A DNA stretch of 64,000 bases from Halorubrum rubrum (GTDB taxonomy: Archaea; Halobacteriota; Halobacteria; Halobacteriales; Haloferacaceae), in the NCBI RefSeq assembly GCF_024494685.1, contig NZ_JANHDM010000010.1:78358-142357 (forward strand). The letters are read 5' to 3'. The notes below the pieces were generated by a model. It searched no databases, was not told where the DNA came from, and was given only the letters and a program-made list of their open reading frames with translations. This document shows positions 51,715-60,191 of the stretch, one piece after another (the stretch's first letter is position 1; the number at the start of each line of letters is the position of its first letter). A program made the translations under genes and the position numbers.

Positions 51715-52236
51715 CTACCCGTCCGCGGGGTCGCTAGGGAGCCGCGCGGCGTCGTCGTCCGCGAGGGCGAGCCCGGCGAAGACGCGGCCCAACACCACCC
51801 CGTACAGCAGGTGGGCGACCGCGATGATCGCGCCGAACTCGAAGCCCGCGGTGACGCCGGGCAGCGGGAGGGTGGGGATCGGAAGCGATGTCGCGCCGGC
51901 GAGCGCGATCGAGGCGGGCAACAACAGCCCGCCGGTGAGAACGCCGAGCGCGGCCGAGTGAGCGACGCCGAGCGCGACGCACCCGCCGACGTCGTTCCGG
52001 AGGTCGTCGAAGAAGGGGCGGTCGAAGACGGCGGCGAACAGGACGCCGAACGCCGTGCTGTTGAGGAGGTGGACCGCCCAGCCGGCCGCGACGGTCTCGA
52101 CGCCGACGAGCGCGCCGATCGTGGGCATCAAGCCCAGGACGCCGTGTAACACGAGGCCCATCGCGACCCCCGCGACGAGCCCGGCAGTCGCGCCCGCCCG
52201 CCACGCACGCCGCTCGTCGGGATCCGTATGTGACAT
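51715..52236 (-). CDS. Small multi-pass membrane protein, unknown function
   Basis: This 173-residue protein has about five hydrophobic helices. It opens MSHTDPDERRAWRAGATAG and continues GLVAGVAMGLVLHGVLGLMPTI-like stretches. A DRPFFDDLRND loop and a final acidic tail are seen. The pattern looks like a haloarchaeal histidine-kinase-free membrane family of unknown function; I cannot name it. The start at 52236 is preferred over an ATG nine codons upstream because gttatgatc lies ~26 bases before it. It sits between rtcB and archease but looks unrelated. Confidence 0.7.
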   Translation of the reverse strand: MSHTDPDERRAWRAGATAGLVAGVAMGLVLHGVLGLMPTIGALVGVETVAAGWAVHLLNSTAFGVLFAAVFDRPFFDDLRNDVGGCVALGVAHSAALGVLTGGLLLPASIALAGATSLPIPTLPLPGVTAGFEFGAIIAVAHLLYGVVLGRVFAGLALADDDAARLPSDPADG

Positions 52237-52296
52237 ACGGTAACAATAATCACGAAAGATCATAACGGTTTCGGTCGCTCGGCGGTTTCGCCCGCC

Positions 52297-52749
52297 TCAG
52301 ACGTCGAAGACGACGTAGGCGTACCATCCGTCGTCGCGCCGTTCGAGCGTCATTTCCGAGTAAGTGACCGCCTTGATTTCCCTGGCGGCCACCGCGTCGA
52401 GCGGGACCGCGCGGGCGCTGGCCTCGACGATCCACTCGGGCGCGTCGGCGTCGGCGGGCGCGTCACCTTCGTCGTTCCCGCCGGGCGGAACCACCCGGCA
52501 CTCGTGGTCCGCGGGCAGGACGAGACGCACGTCGCGCTCGTAGATCAGGCGGTCGAGGTAGTCGAAGAGCAGCGCCTCGCGGCCCTCGGCTGTCTCGCGG
52601 ACGGTGAACCGCTCGCCGCCCTCCGCGGGGACCGACTCACAGCTCGCGGCCGTCAGCCCGTCCGCGACCGCCGCGAACAGCGCCGAGAGGGTCGATGCGG
52701 TCGCCTCGACGGCGACGTCCGCCGTGTGGTCGCGGAGTTCGTACGTCAC
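52297..52749 (-). CDS. Archease (RtcB activator)
   Basis: This 150-residue protein starts YELRDHTADVAVEATA, the archease metal-site signature (H-T-A-D). LLFDYLDRLIYERD and IKAVTYSEMTLER follow, as in the family. Archease speeds RtcB guanylylation and turnover. The rtcB gene lies downstream on the same strand, separated by one membrane-protein gene. Its start overlaps the end of the DUF502 gene by four bases (ATGA), so it is probably translated from the DUF502 message. An acidic insert (~residues 95-110) is a halophile addition. Confidence 0.94.
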   Translation of the reverse strand: MTYELRDHTADVAVEATASTLSALFAAVADGLTAASCESVPAEGGERFTVRETAEGREALLFDYLDRLIYERDVRLVLPADHECRVVPPGGNDEGDAPADADAPEWIVEASARAVPLDAVAAREIKAVTYSEMTLERRDDGWYAYVVFDV

Positions 52750-53555
52750 GGTTCGTCGCTTCGGGTCGGGTCGGTTTCGGCGTTGTCATCGTCGTCGGCC
52801 GCGGAGTCGAGCCAGCCGTCCAGCCGGTCAGGGATCGGCGGATGCCGGAGCTCCTCGTCGGAGAACCCCCCGACGCCGTCCGCCGCTCCCTCGAGGGCGA
52901 CCCCGCTCGTCACGAGCGCGCGGATCCCCTCTTCGACCGTCAGATCGATCTCGACGACCCGACTCTCGGGGACGAAGACGACGTGTCCGCCCATCACCGG
53001 GTTGGGAGCCATCGGCATGAAGAGGGTCCGCATCCCCTCGTCGGCGGTGGCGTCAGTCGGGGCGGCGACCGCGTCGGGCGTCTCGCTCGTGACGAACGCC
53101 AGCGTGTACGTGCCCTCGGTGGGGAACTCGACGAGCACGACCTCCCGGAAGTTCCCGCCGTCCGACTCCAGCATGGCGTCGCTCATCTGTCTGAACCCCT
53201 CGTAGACGGAGCCGATTCCGGGGACCTGCTCCATCGCGAGGTCGACGTAGTCGACGGCGAGCCCTCCATACCGCGTGGACTCGACGGCCAGACCGATGAG
53301 GAGGATCAGGGCGACGAAGACGACCGGCGTCGCGATCTCGATCAACGGCTCGCGTCCAACCCGTCCGACGACCGGCAGGACGAACTCCGGAGAGACGACC
53401 ACGAGCGCCGAGGAGAACGCGTCGAGGTAGTCGTACACCGCGTTGAACGCGATCGTGAGCACCACGAGCGTGATGACGAGCGGGACGATCACCGCGACGC
53501 CCGTGAGGAACGCTCCCCTGAGTCGCCCGCGATCCGATATCGGTTCGCCGGCCAT
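52746..53555 (-). CDS. DUF502 family membrane protein
   Basis: This 269-residue protein has two N-terminal membrane helices: GAFLTGVAVIVPLVITLVVL and a second near residues 70-90. A cytosolic or external domain follows: GIGSVYEGFRQMSDAML, EFPTEGTYTLAFVTS and MPMAPNPVMGGHVVFVPES. These match DUF502, found across bacteria and archaea without known function. A long acidic C-terminal tail is added. The gcgttttgac element ~28 bases upstream supports the start. It is the first gene of a pair with archease. Confidence 0.9.
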   Translation of the reverse strand: MAGEPISDRGRLRGAFLTGVAVIVPLVITLVVLTIAFNAVYDYLDAFSSALVVVSPEFVLPVVGRVGREPLIEIATPVVFVALILLIGLAVESTRYGGLAVDYVDLAMEQVPGIGSVYEGFRQMSDAMLESDGGNFREVVLVEFPTEGTYTLAFVTSETPDAVAAPTDATADEGMRTLFMPMAPNPVMGGHVVFVPESRVVEIDLTVEEGIRALVTSGVALEGAADGVGGFSDEELRHPPIPDRLDGWLDSAADDDDNAETDPTRSDEP

Positions 53556-53675
53556 GGCGGAGACACGGCGGAGTCCGTCAAAACGCTTCGGTACGTTCGG
53601 TCAGTCGACCGAAACGGCGTGAGACTGGCGCGCGGCCGGTGGAGTTATATTCCACAGACGTGTTACGTCTTCCCA

Positions 53676-54149
53676 GTGAGCGTCAACGTGGAGCGACGGA
53701 CGGATCCGCCCGGCGATTCCGAGCACGTCCGTGAGGCGTGGGAACTCAAAGAGCGGATCCACCGGGTCGACGGCGTACTCCGTCAGCGACGCGGCTTCTT
53801 CACCGACGCGTACCGTCGATCCACGACGCATCTCATACTGGAGGACGACGAGGTGGTCGCGTTCGCCTCGGTCCGACGGGACGGCTACGTGCTCTTTCTC
53901 GCCGTGGACCCGGACCACCGGGGACGCGGGCTGGCCGAGCGACTGATCGCCGACGTGGCCGACGAGTACCAGTCCGTCTCCTGTCACGCCCGGACCACGA
54001 ACGAGCGGGCGCTCGGCTTCTACGAACACATCGGCTTCGAGGTGAAACGCCGGATCGACGGCTACTACGAGGACGGCGGGGACGCCTACTACCTCACGCT
54101 GGGGCCGAACAGCCTCCGCGAGCGGCTCTCGGAGTTCGTCCGCGGCTAG
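53676..54149 (+). CDS. GNAT-family acetyltransferase
   Basis: This 157-residue acetyltransferase has the acetyl-CoA-binding motif A, LAVDPDHRGRGLAERLI, and a C-terminal motif B, NERALGFYEHIGFEVKRR, as in RimI-like enzymes. The GTG start at 53676 is chosen because gagttatattcc lies ~30 bases upstream, giving a leaderless transcript. It is divergent from DUF502. The target, a protein N-terminus or small amine, cannot be assigned. Confidence 0.88.
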   Translation: MSVNVERRTDPPGDSEHVREAWELKERIHRVDGVLRQRRGFFTDAYRRSTTHLILEDDEVVAFASVRRDGYVLFLAVDPDHRGRGLAERLIADVADEYQSVSCHARTTNERALGFYEHIGFEVKRRIDGYYEDGGDAYYLTLGPNSLRERLSEFVRG

Positions 54150-54188
54150 GGTTCCGGCGTAGATCACCCCTAAGCACCCGAACCGACA

Positions 54189-54198
54189 CGCATTAGCA
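54189..54198 (+). promoter_or_regulatory. Putative TATA box of hmgA
   Basis: The sequence cgcattagca lies ~27 bases before the ATG at 54221. The preceding bases also hold a second such box (cctaagca). Confidence 0.5.
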
Positions 54199-54220
54199 CC
54201 CGCCGCGAGGAGACGCGGGC

Positions 54221-55441
54221 ATGACCGATCCCACAGTCGAGGACCTCCTCGAGCGCGTCCGCGACGGCGACGTGCGGCTCCACGAACTGGACGACCACGT
54301 CGACGCCGACGCGGCCGCGACCGTCCGCCGCCGGCTGGTCGCCGACGAGTCCGGAGCCGACCTCGACGCGGTCGGCGAGTACGCCTTCGACGCGGCCGAC
54401 GCCGACCCGAACATCGACAACATGATCGGCGGGGTCCAGGTCCCGCTCGGCGTCGCCGGACCGGTGGCCGTCGACGGCGGCGCGTTCGACGGCGACCGCT
54501 ACCTCCCGATGGCGACCACCGAGGGGGCCTTGGTCGCCTCGGTCAACCGCGGCTGCTCCGCCATCGACGCGGCGGGGGGCGCGACCGCCCGCGTCACGAA
54601 GAGCGGGATGACCCGTGCGCCCGTCTTCCGCGTGGCCGACGTGGCCGAGGCGGAGGCGCTCGTCGAGTGGGTCCGCGACAACGAGCCGGCCCTGCGGGAG
54701 GCCGCCGAGTCGACGACGAGCCACGGCGAACTGCTCGGCGTCACCCCCTACGTCGTCGGCAACAACGTCTACCTCCGGTTCCGCTTCGACACGAAGGACG
54801 CGATGGGGATGAACATGGTCACCATCGCGACGGGCGAGGCCTGCGACGTCGTCGAGGCGGCGACCGACGCCGAGCTCGTCGCGCTCTCGGGGAACCTCTG
54901 TTCGGACAAGAAGCCCGCCGCGGTCAACGCGGTCGAGGGGCGGGGGCGGTCGGTGACCGCCGACGTCGAGATCCCCCGCGAGGTCGTCGAGGAGCGGCTC
55001 CACACGACGCCCGAGGCGATGGCCGAGATCAACACGCGCAAGAACCACGTCGGCTCCGCGAAGGCGGGCTCGCTCGGCTTCAACGCCCACGTCGCCAACG
55101 CGGTCGCCGCGATGTTCCTCGCGACCGGCCAGGACGCGGCGCAGGTCGTCGAGGGGTCGAACGCGATCACCACGGCGGAGGCGACCGCCGCCGGCGACCT
55201 CTACGTCTCGGTGTCGATCGCGAGCCTCGAGGTCGGCACGGTCGGGGGCGGGACGAAACTCCCGACGCAGGCGGCCGGCCTCGACGTGCTCGGCGTCCGC
55301 GGCGGCGGCGACCCCGCCGGCAGCAACGCCGACGCGCTCGCGGAGGCGATCGCGGTCGGCGCGCTCGCGGGCGAGCTCTCGCTTCTCGCCGCGCTCGGAT
55401 CGCGACACCTGGCGTCGGCGCACGCGGACCTGGGACGGTAG
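54221..55441 (+). CDS. hmgA: Hydroxymethylglutaryl-CoA reductase (NADPH), class I
   Basis: This 406-residue enzyme makes mevalonate from HMG-CoA, the committed step of archaeal isoprenoid lipids. Catalytic residues are seen: Glu101 in TTEGALVASVNRG, Lys in NLCSDKKPAAVN, Asp in KDAMGMNMV, and His in RKNHVGSAKAG-type context. ENMIGGVQVPLGVAGP-like (here NIDNMIGGVQVPLG) and GTVGGGTKLPTQ are the remaining landmarks. It is the class targeted by statins, and haloarchaeal versions are the basis of mevinolin selection. Length matches haloarchaeal HmgA (~403). Confidence 0.97.
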   Translation: MTDPTVEDLLERVRDGDVRLHELDDHVDADAAATVRRRLVADESGADLDAVGEYAFDAADADPNIDNMIGGVQVPLGVAGPVAVDGGAFDGDRYLPMATTEGALVASVNRGCSAIDAAGGATARVTKSGMTRAPVFRVADVAEAEALVEWVRDNEPALREAAESTTSHGELLGVTPYVVGNNVYLRFRFDTKDAMGMNMVTIATGEACDVVEAATDAELVALSGNLCSDKKPAAVNAVEGRGRSVTADVEIPREVVEERLHTTPEAMAEINTRKNHVGSAKAGSLGFNAHVANAVAAMFLATGQDAAQVVEGSNAITTAEATAAGDLYVSVSIASLEVGTVGGGTKLPTQAAGLDVLGVRGGGDPAGSNADALAEAIAVGALAGELSLLAALGSRHLASAHADLGR

Positions 55442-55471
55442 TCGGGCGGTAGGGTCAGTCCGTTCAGTTCT

Positions 55472-56275
55472 TCAGCCCTCGTCGCCGCCCTCGATCGCCC
55501 GCGCCGCGGCCAGCACCTCCTCGTGGAGGTGCCCGTTGGAGGCGACGAGCCCGACCGAGTCGTGTCGCCAGCGGTTCCCCTCGAGATCCGTCACCCGTCC
55601 GCCGGCCTGCCGGATCATGAAGACGCCCGCGACGGAGTCCCAGGGGTTCGCCCGGAGGTTCGAGATCGTCCCCTCGAGTCCGCCCGCCGCGACCGTCGGG
55701 AGGACGACCTGTGCCGCGCCGAGCCGGCGCATGTCGCCGAAGCGGGTCACGATCGCCTCGCAGGCGTTCGCGTACTCCGCTCTGGAGTCGTAGTCCCACC
55801 AGAGCGTCGGGTCGACGGTCCCGCGTCGGGGATCCGTTACGTCGCTGACGGACAGCCGCGCGCCGTTTCGATACGCCCCGTCGGTGTCGGTGGTGTAGAC
55901 GTCCTCGAGCGCGGGACAGACCGTGGCGGCCGCGACCGGCTCGCCGTCGACGACGGCCGCCACCGCGGTCCCCCACACCCGGATCCCGCGGACGAAGTTG
56001 TGCGTGCCGTCGATCGGATCGATCACCCAGGCGGCCCCCTCGTCGGGCACGCGCTTTCGGGCGTCCTCCTCCTCGCCGACGACCGCGTCGTTCGGGAACG
56101 ACTCGCGGATCGTCTCGATGGCGGCGCGCTGGGCGGCCCGGTCGGCCTCGGTCACCACGTCGTCCTCGCCTTTCGCCTCCACGGCGACGTCGGTGCGGAA
56201 GGCGTCGCTCGCGACGCGGGCACCCGCTCGCGCGGCCCGTTCGGCGAGGGCCGCGCGCTCGTCTGCGTCGGTCAT
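55472..56275 (-). CDS. Inositol monophosphatase / FBPase IV-type family phosphatase
   Basis: This 267-residue Mg-dependent phosphatase has VVGEEEDARKR and the metal motif WVIDPIDGTHNFVRG. NPWDSVAGVFMIRQAGG is the third signature. Archaeal members can act as both inositol-1-phosphatase and fructose-1,6-bisphosphatase. Which substrate is used cannot be told. It is convergent with hmgA. The start at 56275 precedes MTDADERAALAE, and a TATA-like element was not obvious because the upstream ~20 bases are shared with a divergent gene. Confidence 0.9.
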   Translation of the reverse strand: MTDADERAALAERAARAGARVASDAFRTDVAVEAKGEDDVVTEADRAAQRAAIETIRESFPNDAVVGEEEDARKRVPDEGAAWVIDPIDGTHNFVRGIRVWGTAVAAVVDGEPVAAATVCPALEDVYTTDTDGAYRNGARLSVSDVTDPRRGTVDPTLWWDYDSRAEYANACEAIVTRFGDMRRLGAAQVVLPTVAAGGLEGTISNLRANPWDSVAGVFMIRQAGGRVTDLEGNRWRHDSVGLVASNGHLHEEVLAAARAIEGGDEG

Positions 56276-56400
56276 GCGCCCGAGTCCGGCTCCCGCACGC
56301 GTATAAACGTCGATCCGGCGACGGCAGCGGCGGCCGCGACAGTATTAACTCAGTTCCGAATCCGAGTATACTTAAGTACGTAGAGGGTGGATGAACGCGT

Positions 56401-56658
56401 ATGAGACCCGAGGAAGCGGTCCGCCAGCTCGAGTACGCCATCGACGCCTCGCTCGACGAGATCGGCCAGCGCGCCGCCGCCGGCTACCGGCCGATGTTCG
56501 AGCGCGTCGCCGAGCGCGCCGACGGCGCGGCCGTCTACACGCTGGCCGGCGAGCTCGCGGACGCGGTCGACTGTGGCGACTGCCCGACCCCCGCCGAGGC
56601 GAACGAGACGGCCGAGCGCGTGCTCGCCGACCGCGCCTACACCGACGGCGGCGAGTAG
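56401..56658 (+). CDS. Small protein of unknown function
   Basis: This 85-residue acidic protein begins MRPEEAVRQLEYAIDASLDE and is predicted mostly helical. It has Cys-x2-Cys (DCGDCPTP) near residue 58. A strong AT-rich element, tatacttaagta, lies ~25-32 bases upstream, which argues for real transcription. I do not recognise a family. It sits between the phosphatase and the surface-protein locus. Confidence 0.68.
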   Translation: MRPEEAVRQLEYAIDASLDEIGQRAAAGYRPMFERVAERADGAAVYTLAGELADAVDCGDCPTPAEANETAERVLADRAYTDGGE

Positions 56659-56773
56659 CCGCCGAAGCCGTCCCGCGGCCACCCGTTTCTCCGATCGCCT
56701 CCCGTCCCGACTCTTCTCCGAGCCGGCGCTCCGCTCCGTTCTCGACTCGGGCCCCGGTCGCGTCTCCGCCCGG

Positions 56774-58510
56774 TCACCGTGGGGCGCGCCGCACCAGGAA
56801 CAGCGTGGCGAGCACGATGGCGACGAGCACCGCGAGTCCGACGAAGTCCGCGGGGTCGAACGTGGCCGGCTCCGTTCGTTCCTCCTCCGACTCGTCCGAG
56901 GACCCGGCGTCGTCGGCGCTCGCGCCCCCGTCGGACGCTGACTCCTCGCCGTCGGATCCCGTCCCGCGGGTCGGATCCGGAGCGGAGCCGTCGTCCGGAT
57001 CGGCGTCCGTCGAGCCGGGAGCCGACTCCCCCGGATCGGGCTCGGGCTCCCGCACGGCGAGCGAGGCGACCGTCGCGGAGCCGTCGAGCCGGTCGCCGTC
57101 GACGACGAGGTCGTACGCGCCCGGCTCGTCGAGGCGCACGGTCGCGTTCCGGGTGACCGTCTCGCCCGGCGGAACGTCCACCGAGAGGGGGCCGTCCGCG
57201 AGCGCGTCGACCGCCTCCCCGTCGGCGTCGACGGCCCGGACCGCGACCGCCTCGTCGCTGGCGGGGGCCGGCCCGCGGTTCGCGAGCGTCACCTCGAGGG
57301 TCGTCGCCTCGCCGGGCTCGACGCGGTCGGTCGGGACCGCGGCGTCGACCGCCTCGAGCGCCGGGCGCTGCGCCGCGAGCGCGAACGCGGAGAAGCCGTC
57401 GGACTCGATCGCGAGCCGGACCGTCTCGTCGGTCTCGTCGGTCACCCGCAGTTCCGTTCTCTCCCAGCCGTCGTCGGCGCTCCCGTTTTCGCCCTCGTCG
57501 CCGGCGTCATCGTCGTCGCCGTCGTCACCCCCGCCCTCGCGGTCGTCCCCGTCGGTCTCGTGGTAGGCGGCGAGGTTCGCGGGGTCGACGCCGGCCTCCC
57601 GGAGGCGGTCGCGGTCCACGACCACCTCCGCGGTCGCCGACGCGATCGGCTGGTCGGGCTCGGCGAAGGCGACCGCGTAGTAGCCGAGCGGGTCGACGCC
57701 CGGCCGGTCCACGGGGTCGGTCCCCTCGGGGGCCTCGCCGCTCCCGTCGACCGAGAACTCGACGTCGCCGCCGCGCTCCCGCACGAACGACAGGCGGTCG
57801 AGCCGGACCGCGGGGCCGCCGACGCGGAGGCCCTCCAGGTCGACCGCGGTCTCCTCCTCCGCCGCGACCGAGTACACCTCGACCTCGCGGGCGTCGGGCT
57901 CCGGCGAGTCGACGAGGGCGGTGGGGCCGGAGTCGTCGTCATCGTCGTCGTCGTCCTCATCTCCATCGTCGTCGTCGCCGTCCCCATTGCCTCCGTCACC
58001 CTCCTGCGTGATCGCCTCCGGCTCGGCGGGTCGCACGTGGACCGAGATCTCCTCGATGATCCGGTCGCCGGGCATCAGGTCGGCGACGCGGGTGTCGACC
58101 CGGACGCCGACCGGGACGCGCTCGTCCTCGGACGTCAGGAGTGCGGGATCCTCGCCGCTCTCGGCCGGCTGCCCCTCGATCACGAAGGTCACCGCCTGCG
58201 AGTCGTGTTCGATCCAGACCTCGGCGGGGTCGCTCCCGTTGTAGACGACGTAGAAGAGGTCGTCCTCGACCGTGAGCGCGTCGACGTTGACACCCCCGGA
58301 ATCGAGGTTCGGGTTGTCCCCGGTGGCGTCGACGACGAGTTCGCCCTCCTCGTCGAGGTAGGTGTACGGGTTGTCGCCGGGCTGGAGGGCGACCTCGTCG
58401 TTGAGAGGATCGGTGGGGCCGTCGACGAAGGCGGCACCGGTGGAGAAGATCAGGGCGGTCGCTCCGAGGACGACGAGGACCAGCAGCGTCGTCGACCCGC
58501 GGGGCGACAT
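56774..58510 (-). CDS. Secreted DUF1102-like protein with acidic linker and C-terminal anchor
   Basis: This 578-residue exported protein has an N-terminal hydrophobic signal (TLLVLVVLGATALIFSTGAAF). Residues ~30-165 resemble the DUF1102 proteins downstream (DLFYVVYNGSDPAEVWI, DSQAVTFVIEGQ). An Asp/Glu/Gly-rich linker (~168-200) follows. A middle domain comes next, then two Ig-like repeats, a Ser/Asp/Pro-rich stalk, and a final membrane helix, FVGLAVLVAIVLATLFLVRR. The pattern is of a wall-anchored surface protein. An adjacent gene pair encodes two smaller DUF1102-like proteins on the same strand. Function is inference: anchor or adaptor of a surface fibre. Confidence 0.78.
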   Translation of the reverse strand: MSPRGSTTLLVLVVLGATALIFSTGAAFVDGPTDPLNDEVALQPGDNPYTYLDEEGELVVDATGDNPNLDSGGVNVDALTVEDDLFYVVYNGSDPAEVWIEHDSQAVTFVIEGQPAESGEDPALLTSEDERVPVGVRVDTRVADLMPGDRIIEEISVHVRPAEPEAITQEGDGGNGDGDDDDGDEDDDDDDDDSGPTALVDSPEPDAREVEVYSVAAEEETAVDLEGLRVGGPAVRLDRLSFVRERGGDVEFSVDGSGEAPEGTDPVDRPGVDPLGYYAVAFAEPDQPIASATAEVVVDRDRLREAGVDPANLAAYHETDGDDREGGGDDGDDDDAGDEGENGSADDGWERTELRVTDETDETVRLAIESDGFSAFALAAQRPALEAVDAAVPTDRVEPGEATTLEVTLANRGPAPASDEAVAVRAVDADGEAVDALADGPLSVDVPPGETVTRNATVRLDEPGAYDLVVDGDRLDGSATVASLAVREPEPDPGESAPGSTDADPDDGSAPDPTRGTGSDGEESASDGGASADDAGSSDESEEERTEPATFDPADFVGLAVLVAIVLATLFLVRRAPR

Positions 58511-58569
58511 TACAAAAAAGAACGCGCTACGGGTACCAAAGTAATCGGTCCTCGATGGAGCAACGAGGA

Positions 58570-58722
58570 ATGCTCGCGGTGATTCGTAGCAAGTGCCGTC
58601 TCGAGATCCGTAGATCTCGCGTCGTCGGTGTGGTAGTTATGGCGACGATCGTCGGCACGATCGTCCGGACCGTGATCGTGTTCGTCGAGGAGTCAGTAAT
58701 CGTCTCGGGGGCGGGACTTTGA
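58570..58722 (+). CDS. Possible 50-residue membrane peptide
   Basis: A 50-codon frame starts MLAVIRSKCRLEIRRSRVVG and continues into a single hydrophobic segment rich in Val/Ile, with no stops before 58720. It is divergent from the anchored surface protein. A weak AT element (caaagtaatc) lies ~28-35 bases upstream but may serve the opposite gene. The basic-then-hydrophobic layout suits a small membrane peptide, but composition alone could produce it. Low confidence. Confidence 0.25.
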   Translation: MLAVIRSKCRLEIRRSRVVGVVVMATIVGTIVRTVIVFVEESVIVSGAGL

Positions 58723-58790
58723 CGGCTACTGACGCCTCTGAGAACGAGTGAATTTCGAAGACGGGGTTCGATTAAAATAAAACGCGTCTG

Positions 58791-59441
58791 TTAGACGGCG
58801 GTCGCGGAGAGACTCAGGCTCCCCGAGATCTCGTCCGCCGTCGTGCCTTCCAGCGCGTTGACGATGAAGGACAATCCGATCGACTCACCGGTAGCCAGTT
58901 CCGTATCGAGCTGACCGGTTATCGGACTCGTCGCGATCCCCTCTCGTGTACCGTCTCCACCTTGGGAAGATTGGAGCTCGAAGGCGTACTCGGTCTTGCC
59001 GTCGATGTCGTCGTTCAGTTCGAAGTCGATCGTGACAGAGAGATCTTCCGCGGATTGGTTCACGACGGCGAGTGCGGATTCGAGGGAATCCTGGCCGTCA
59101 CTCATATCGGCAGGATCGTCGTCCGTGACCACGGAGAACGTGTCTCCCGTGATATCCTCTACGTCGTCGTCACTGACGAACGCCCCGAACTGATAGACTG
59201 AACTAACGTTCACGCCGGGGTCGTCGTCACCGATCGAGATCGTGAGCTCGCCGCCTTCGGTCATTCGAACGCCCGAAATCGCTTCGTTCGCGACCAATCC
59301 GATCAGCCCGTCACTGTCGTCGACGACTTCGATCTGCGCCTGCCGGGAGACCTCCGCGGCGCTGAACGCGCCGGTGCCGGAAGCGAACGCTCCCGTTCCG
59401 ACCAGCGCTCCCAGCCCGACTACCACGTCACGTCGGTTCAT
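58791..59441 (-). CDS. DUF1102-like (TasA/camelysin-resembling) secreted protein, first
   Basis: This 216-residue exported protein starts MNRRDVVVGLGALVGTGAF, then SGTGAFSAAEVSRQAQIEVV and LIGLVANEA. This arrangement, a signal with TGAF followed by an IEVVDD strand, matches DUF1102 of haloarchaea. That family resembles TasA/camelysin fibre subunits. The mature part is beta-rich (AEDLSVTIDFELND, YAFELQSSQGG) and ends SGSLSLSATAV. It has its own TATA-like element overlapping the stop of the upstream paralogue. It likely forms or caps an extracellular filament; that is inference. Confidence 0.8.
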   Translation of the reverse strand: MNRRDVVVGLGALVGTGAFASGTGAFSAAEVSRQAQIEVVDDSDGLIGLVANEAISGVRMTEGGELTISIGDDDPGVNVSSVYQFGAFVSDDDVEDITGDTFSVVTDDDPADMSDGQDSLESALAVVNQSAEDLSVTIDFELNDDIDGKTEYAFELQSSQGGDGTREGIATSPITGQLDTELATGESIGLSFIVNALEGTTADEISGSLSLSATAV

Positions 59442-59461
59442 GATTGAATCCCTGTGGTGGA

Positions 59462-59472
59462 GTTACTAATCC
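59462..59472 (-). promoter_or_regulatory. Putative TATA box of the first DUF1102-like gene, over the upstream stop codon
   Basis: On the minus strand this reads ggattagtaac, ~26 bases before the ATG at 59441. It contains the TAG stop of the preceding paralogue (59466-59468), so the two genes can be expressed separately. Confidence 0.45.
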
Positions 59473-60191
59473 TGATCAGCGGTGCTGAAGTCGTCGTGAC
59501 TCCCCGCGCGAACAACAATATTACCACCCAGATCGTCGCCCGTATCCGCGTCGTCGACGACGACGAGGAGGCTGACCTTGACGTCTTTCCCCGAATCGAC
59601 GTCCGTCGAGTATTCGGTGTCGTCGGAGTAGATGATACTCGCCTCCCGGTCATCGGGCGTCGCCGACGCGATAAGCGAACTCGTCTGCTCCGAGTCACCG
59701 CTCCCCTCCGCGTACTGAGAGACCATGTACACTTCAGCTTCCGACGGGAAGTCCGAGTTGGCCTCGTACTCCACTTCGATCGCTTGGTCCGACCCGGACT
59801 GGTTCATCAGTCTGAACGCGAAGTAGTCCTCGATATCGCTGTCCGTGTCGATCGCGACGTCCTCGACGGTGGTGTCCAGCGTCGGGTTTCCGGGGACTTC
59901 GTCGAGATTTCCGATTCCCCCGAGTCCGCCGACTTGGTACTTCGAGTTCGTATTGACGCCCGTTCCGTCCGCGTCGTCGGGGTCGAAATCGATGACGAGC
60001 TCGCCGCCGTCATTCGAGACGAGTTCGGTTTCGCCTGCTTCGAGACCGATCAGCCCGTTCGTGTCATCCACGACCTCGATGTTCGCTTCCCGACCATCGA
60101 GTTCCGCGGCGGTGAACGCCCCGGTACCCATCGCGGCCGCGCTTCCTGAAGCCAATGCACCCAGTCCGATCACGAATTTGCGACGTTCCAT
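59466..60191 (-). CDS. DUF1102-like (TasA/camelysin-resembling) secreted protein, second
   Basis: This 241-residue paralogue of the gene at 58791-59441 has the signal RRKFVIGLGALASGSAAAMG and then TGAFTAAELDGREANIEVV, giving the same TGAF-IEVVDD junction. The mature domain is longer (YFAFRLMNQSGSDQAIEVEY, ISQYA-like strands) and Ser/Asp-rich. It ends FSTADQD. The start at 60191 places MERRKF first; an ATG four codons upstream is possible. It lies 24 bases before its paralogue on the same strand. Role as a fibre subunit is inference. Confidence 0.8.
   Translation of the reverse strand: MERRKFVIGLGALASGSAAAMGTGAFTAAELDGREANIEVVDDTNGLIGLEAGETELVSNDGGELVIDFDPDDADGTGVNTNSKYQVGGLGGIGNLDEVPGNPTLDTTVEDVAIDTDSDIEDYFAFRLMNQSGSDQAIEVEYEANSDFPSEAEVYMVSQYAEGSGDSEQTSSLIASATPDDREASIIYSDDTEYSTDVDSGKDVKVSLLVVVDDADTGDDLGGNIVVRAGSHDDFSTADQD

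Noticed and set aside
52695..53675. In-frame N-terminal extension of the GNAT gene across DUF502
   Set aside because: Antisense to DUF502 and rich in Arg; the acetyltransferase fold and a promoter support the GTG at 53676.
56391..57566. 391-codon plus-strand frame across the small 85-residue gene and the anchored surface protein
   Set aside because: Ser-rich translation antisense to the surface protein; the 85-residue frame has a better promoter and composition.
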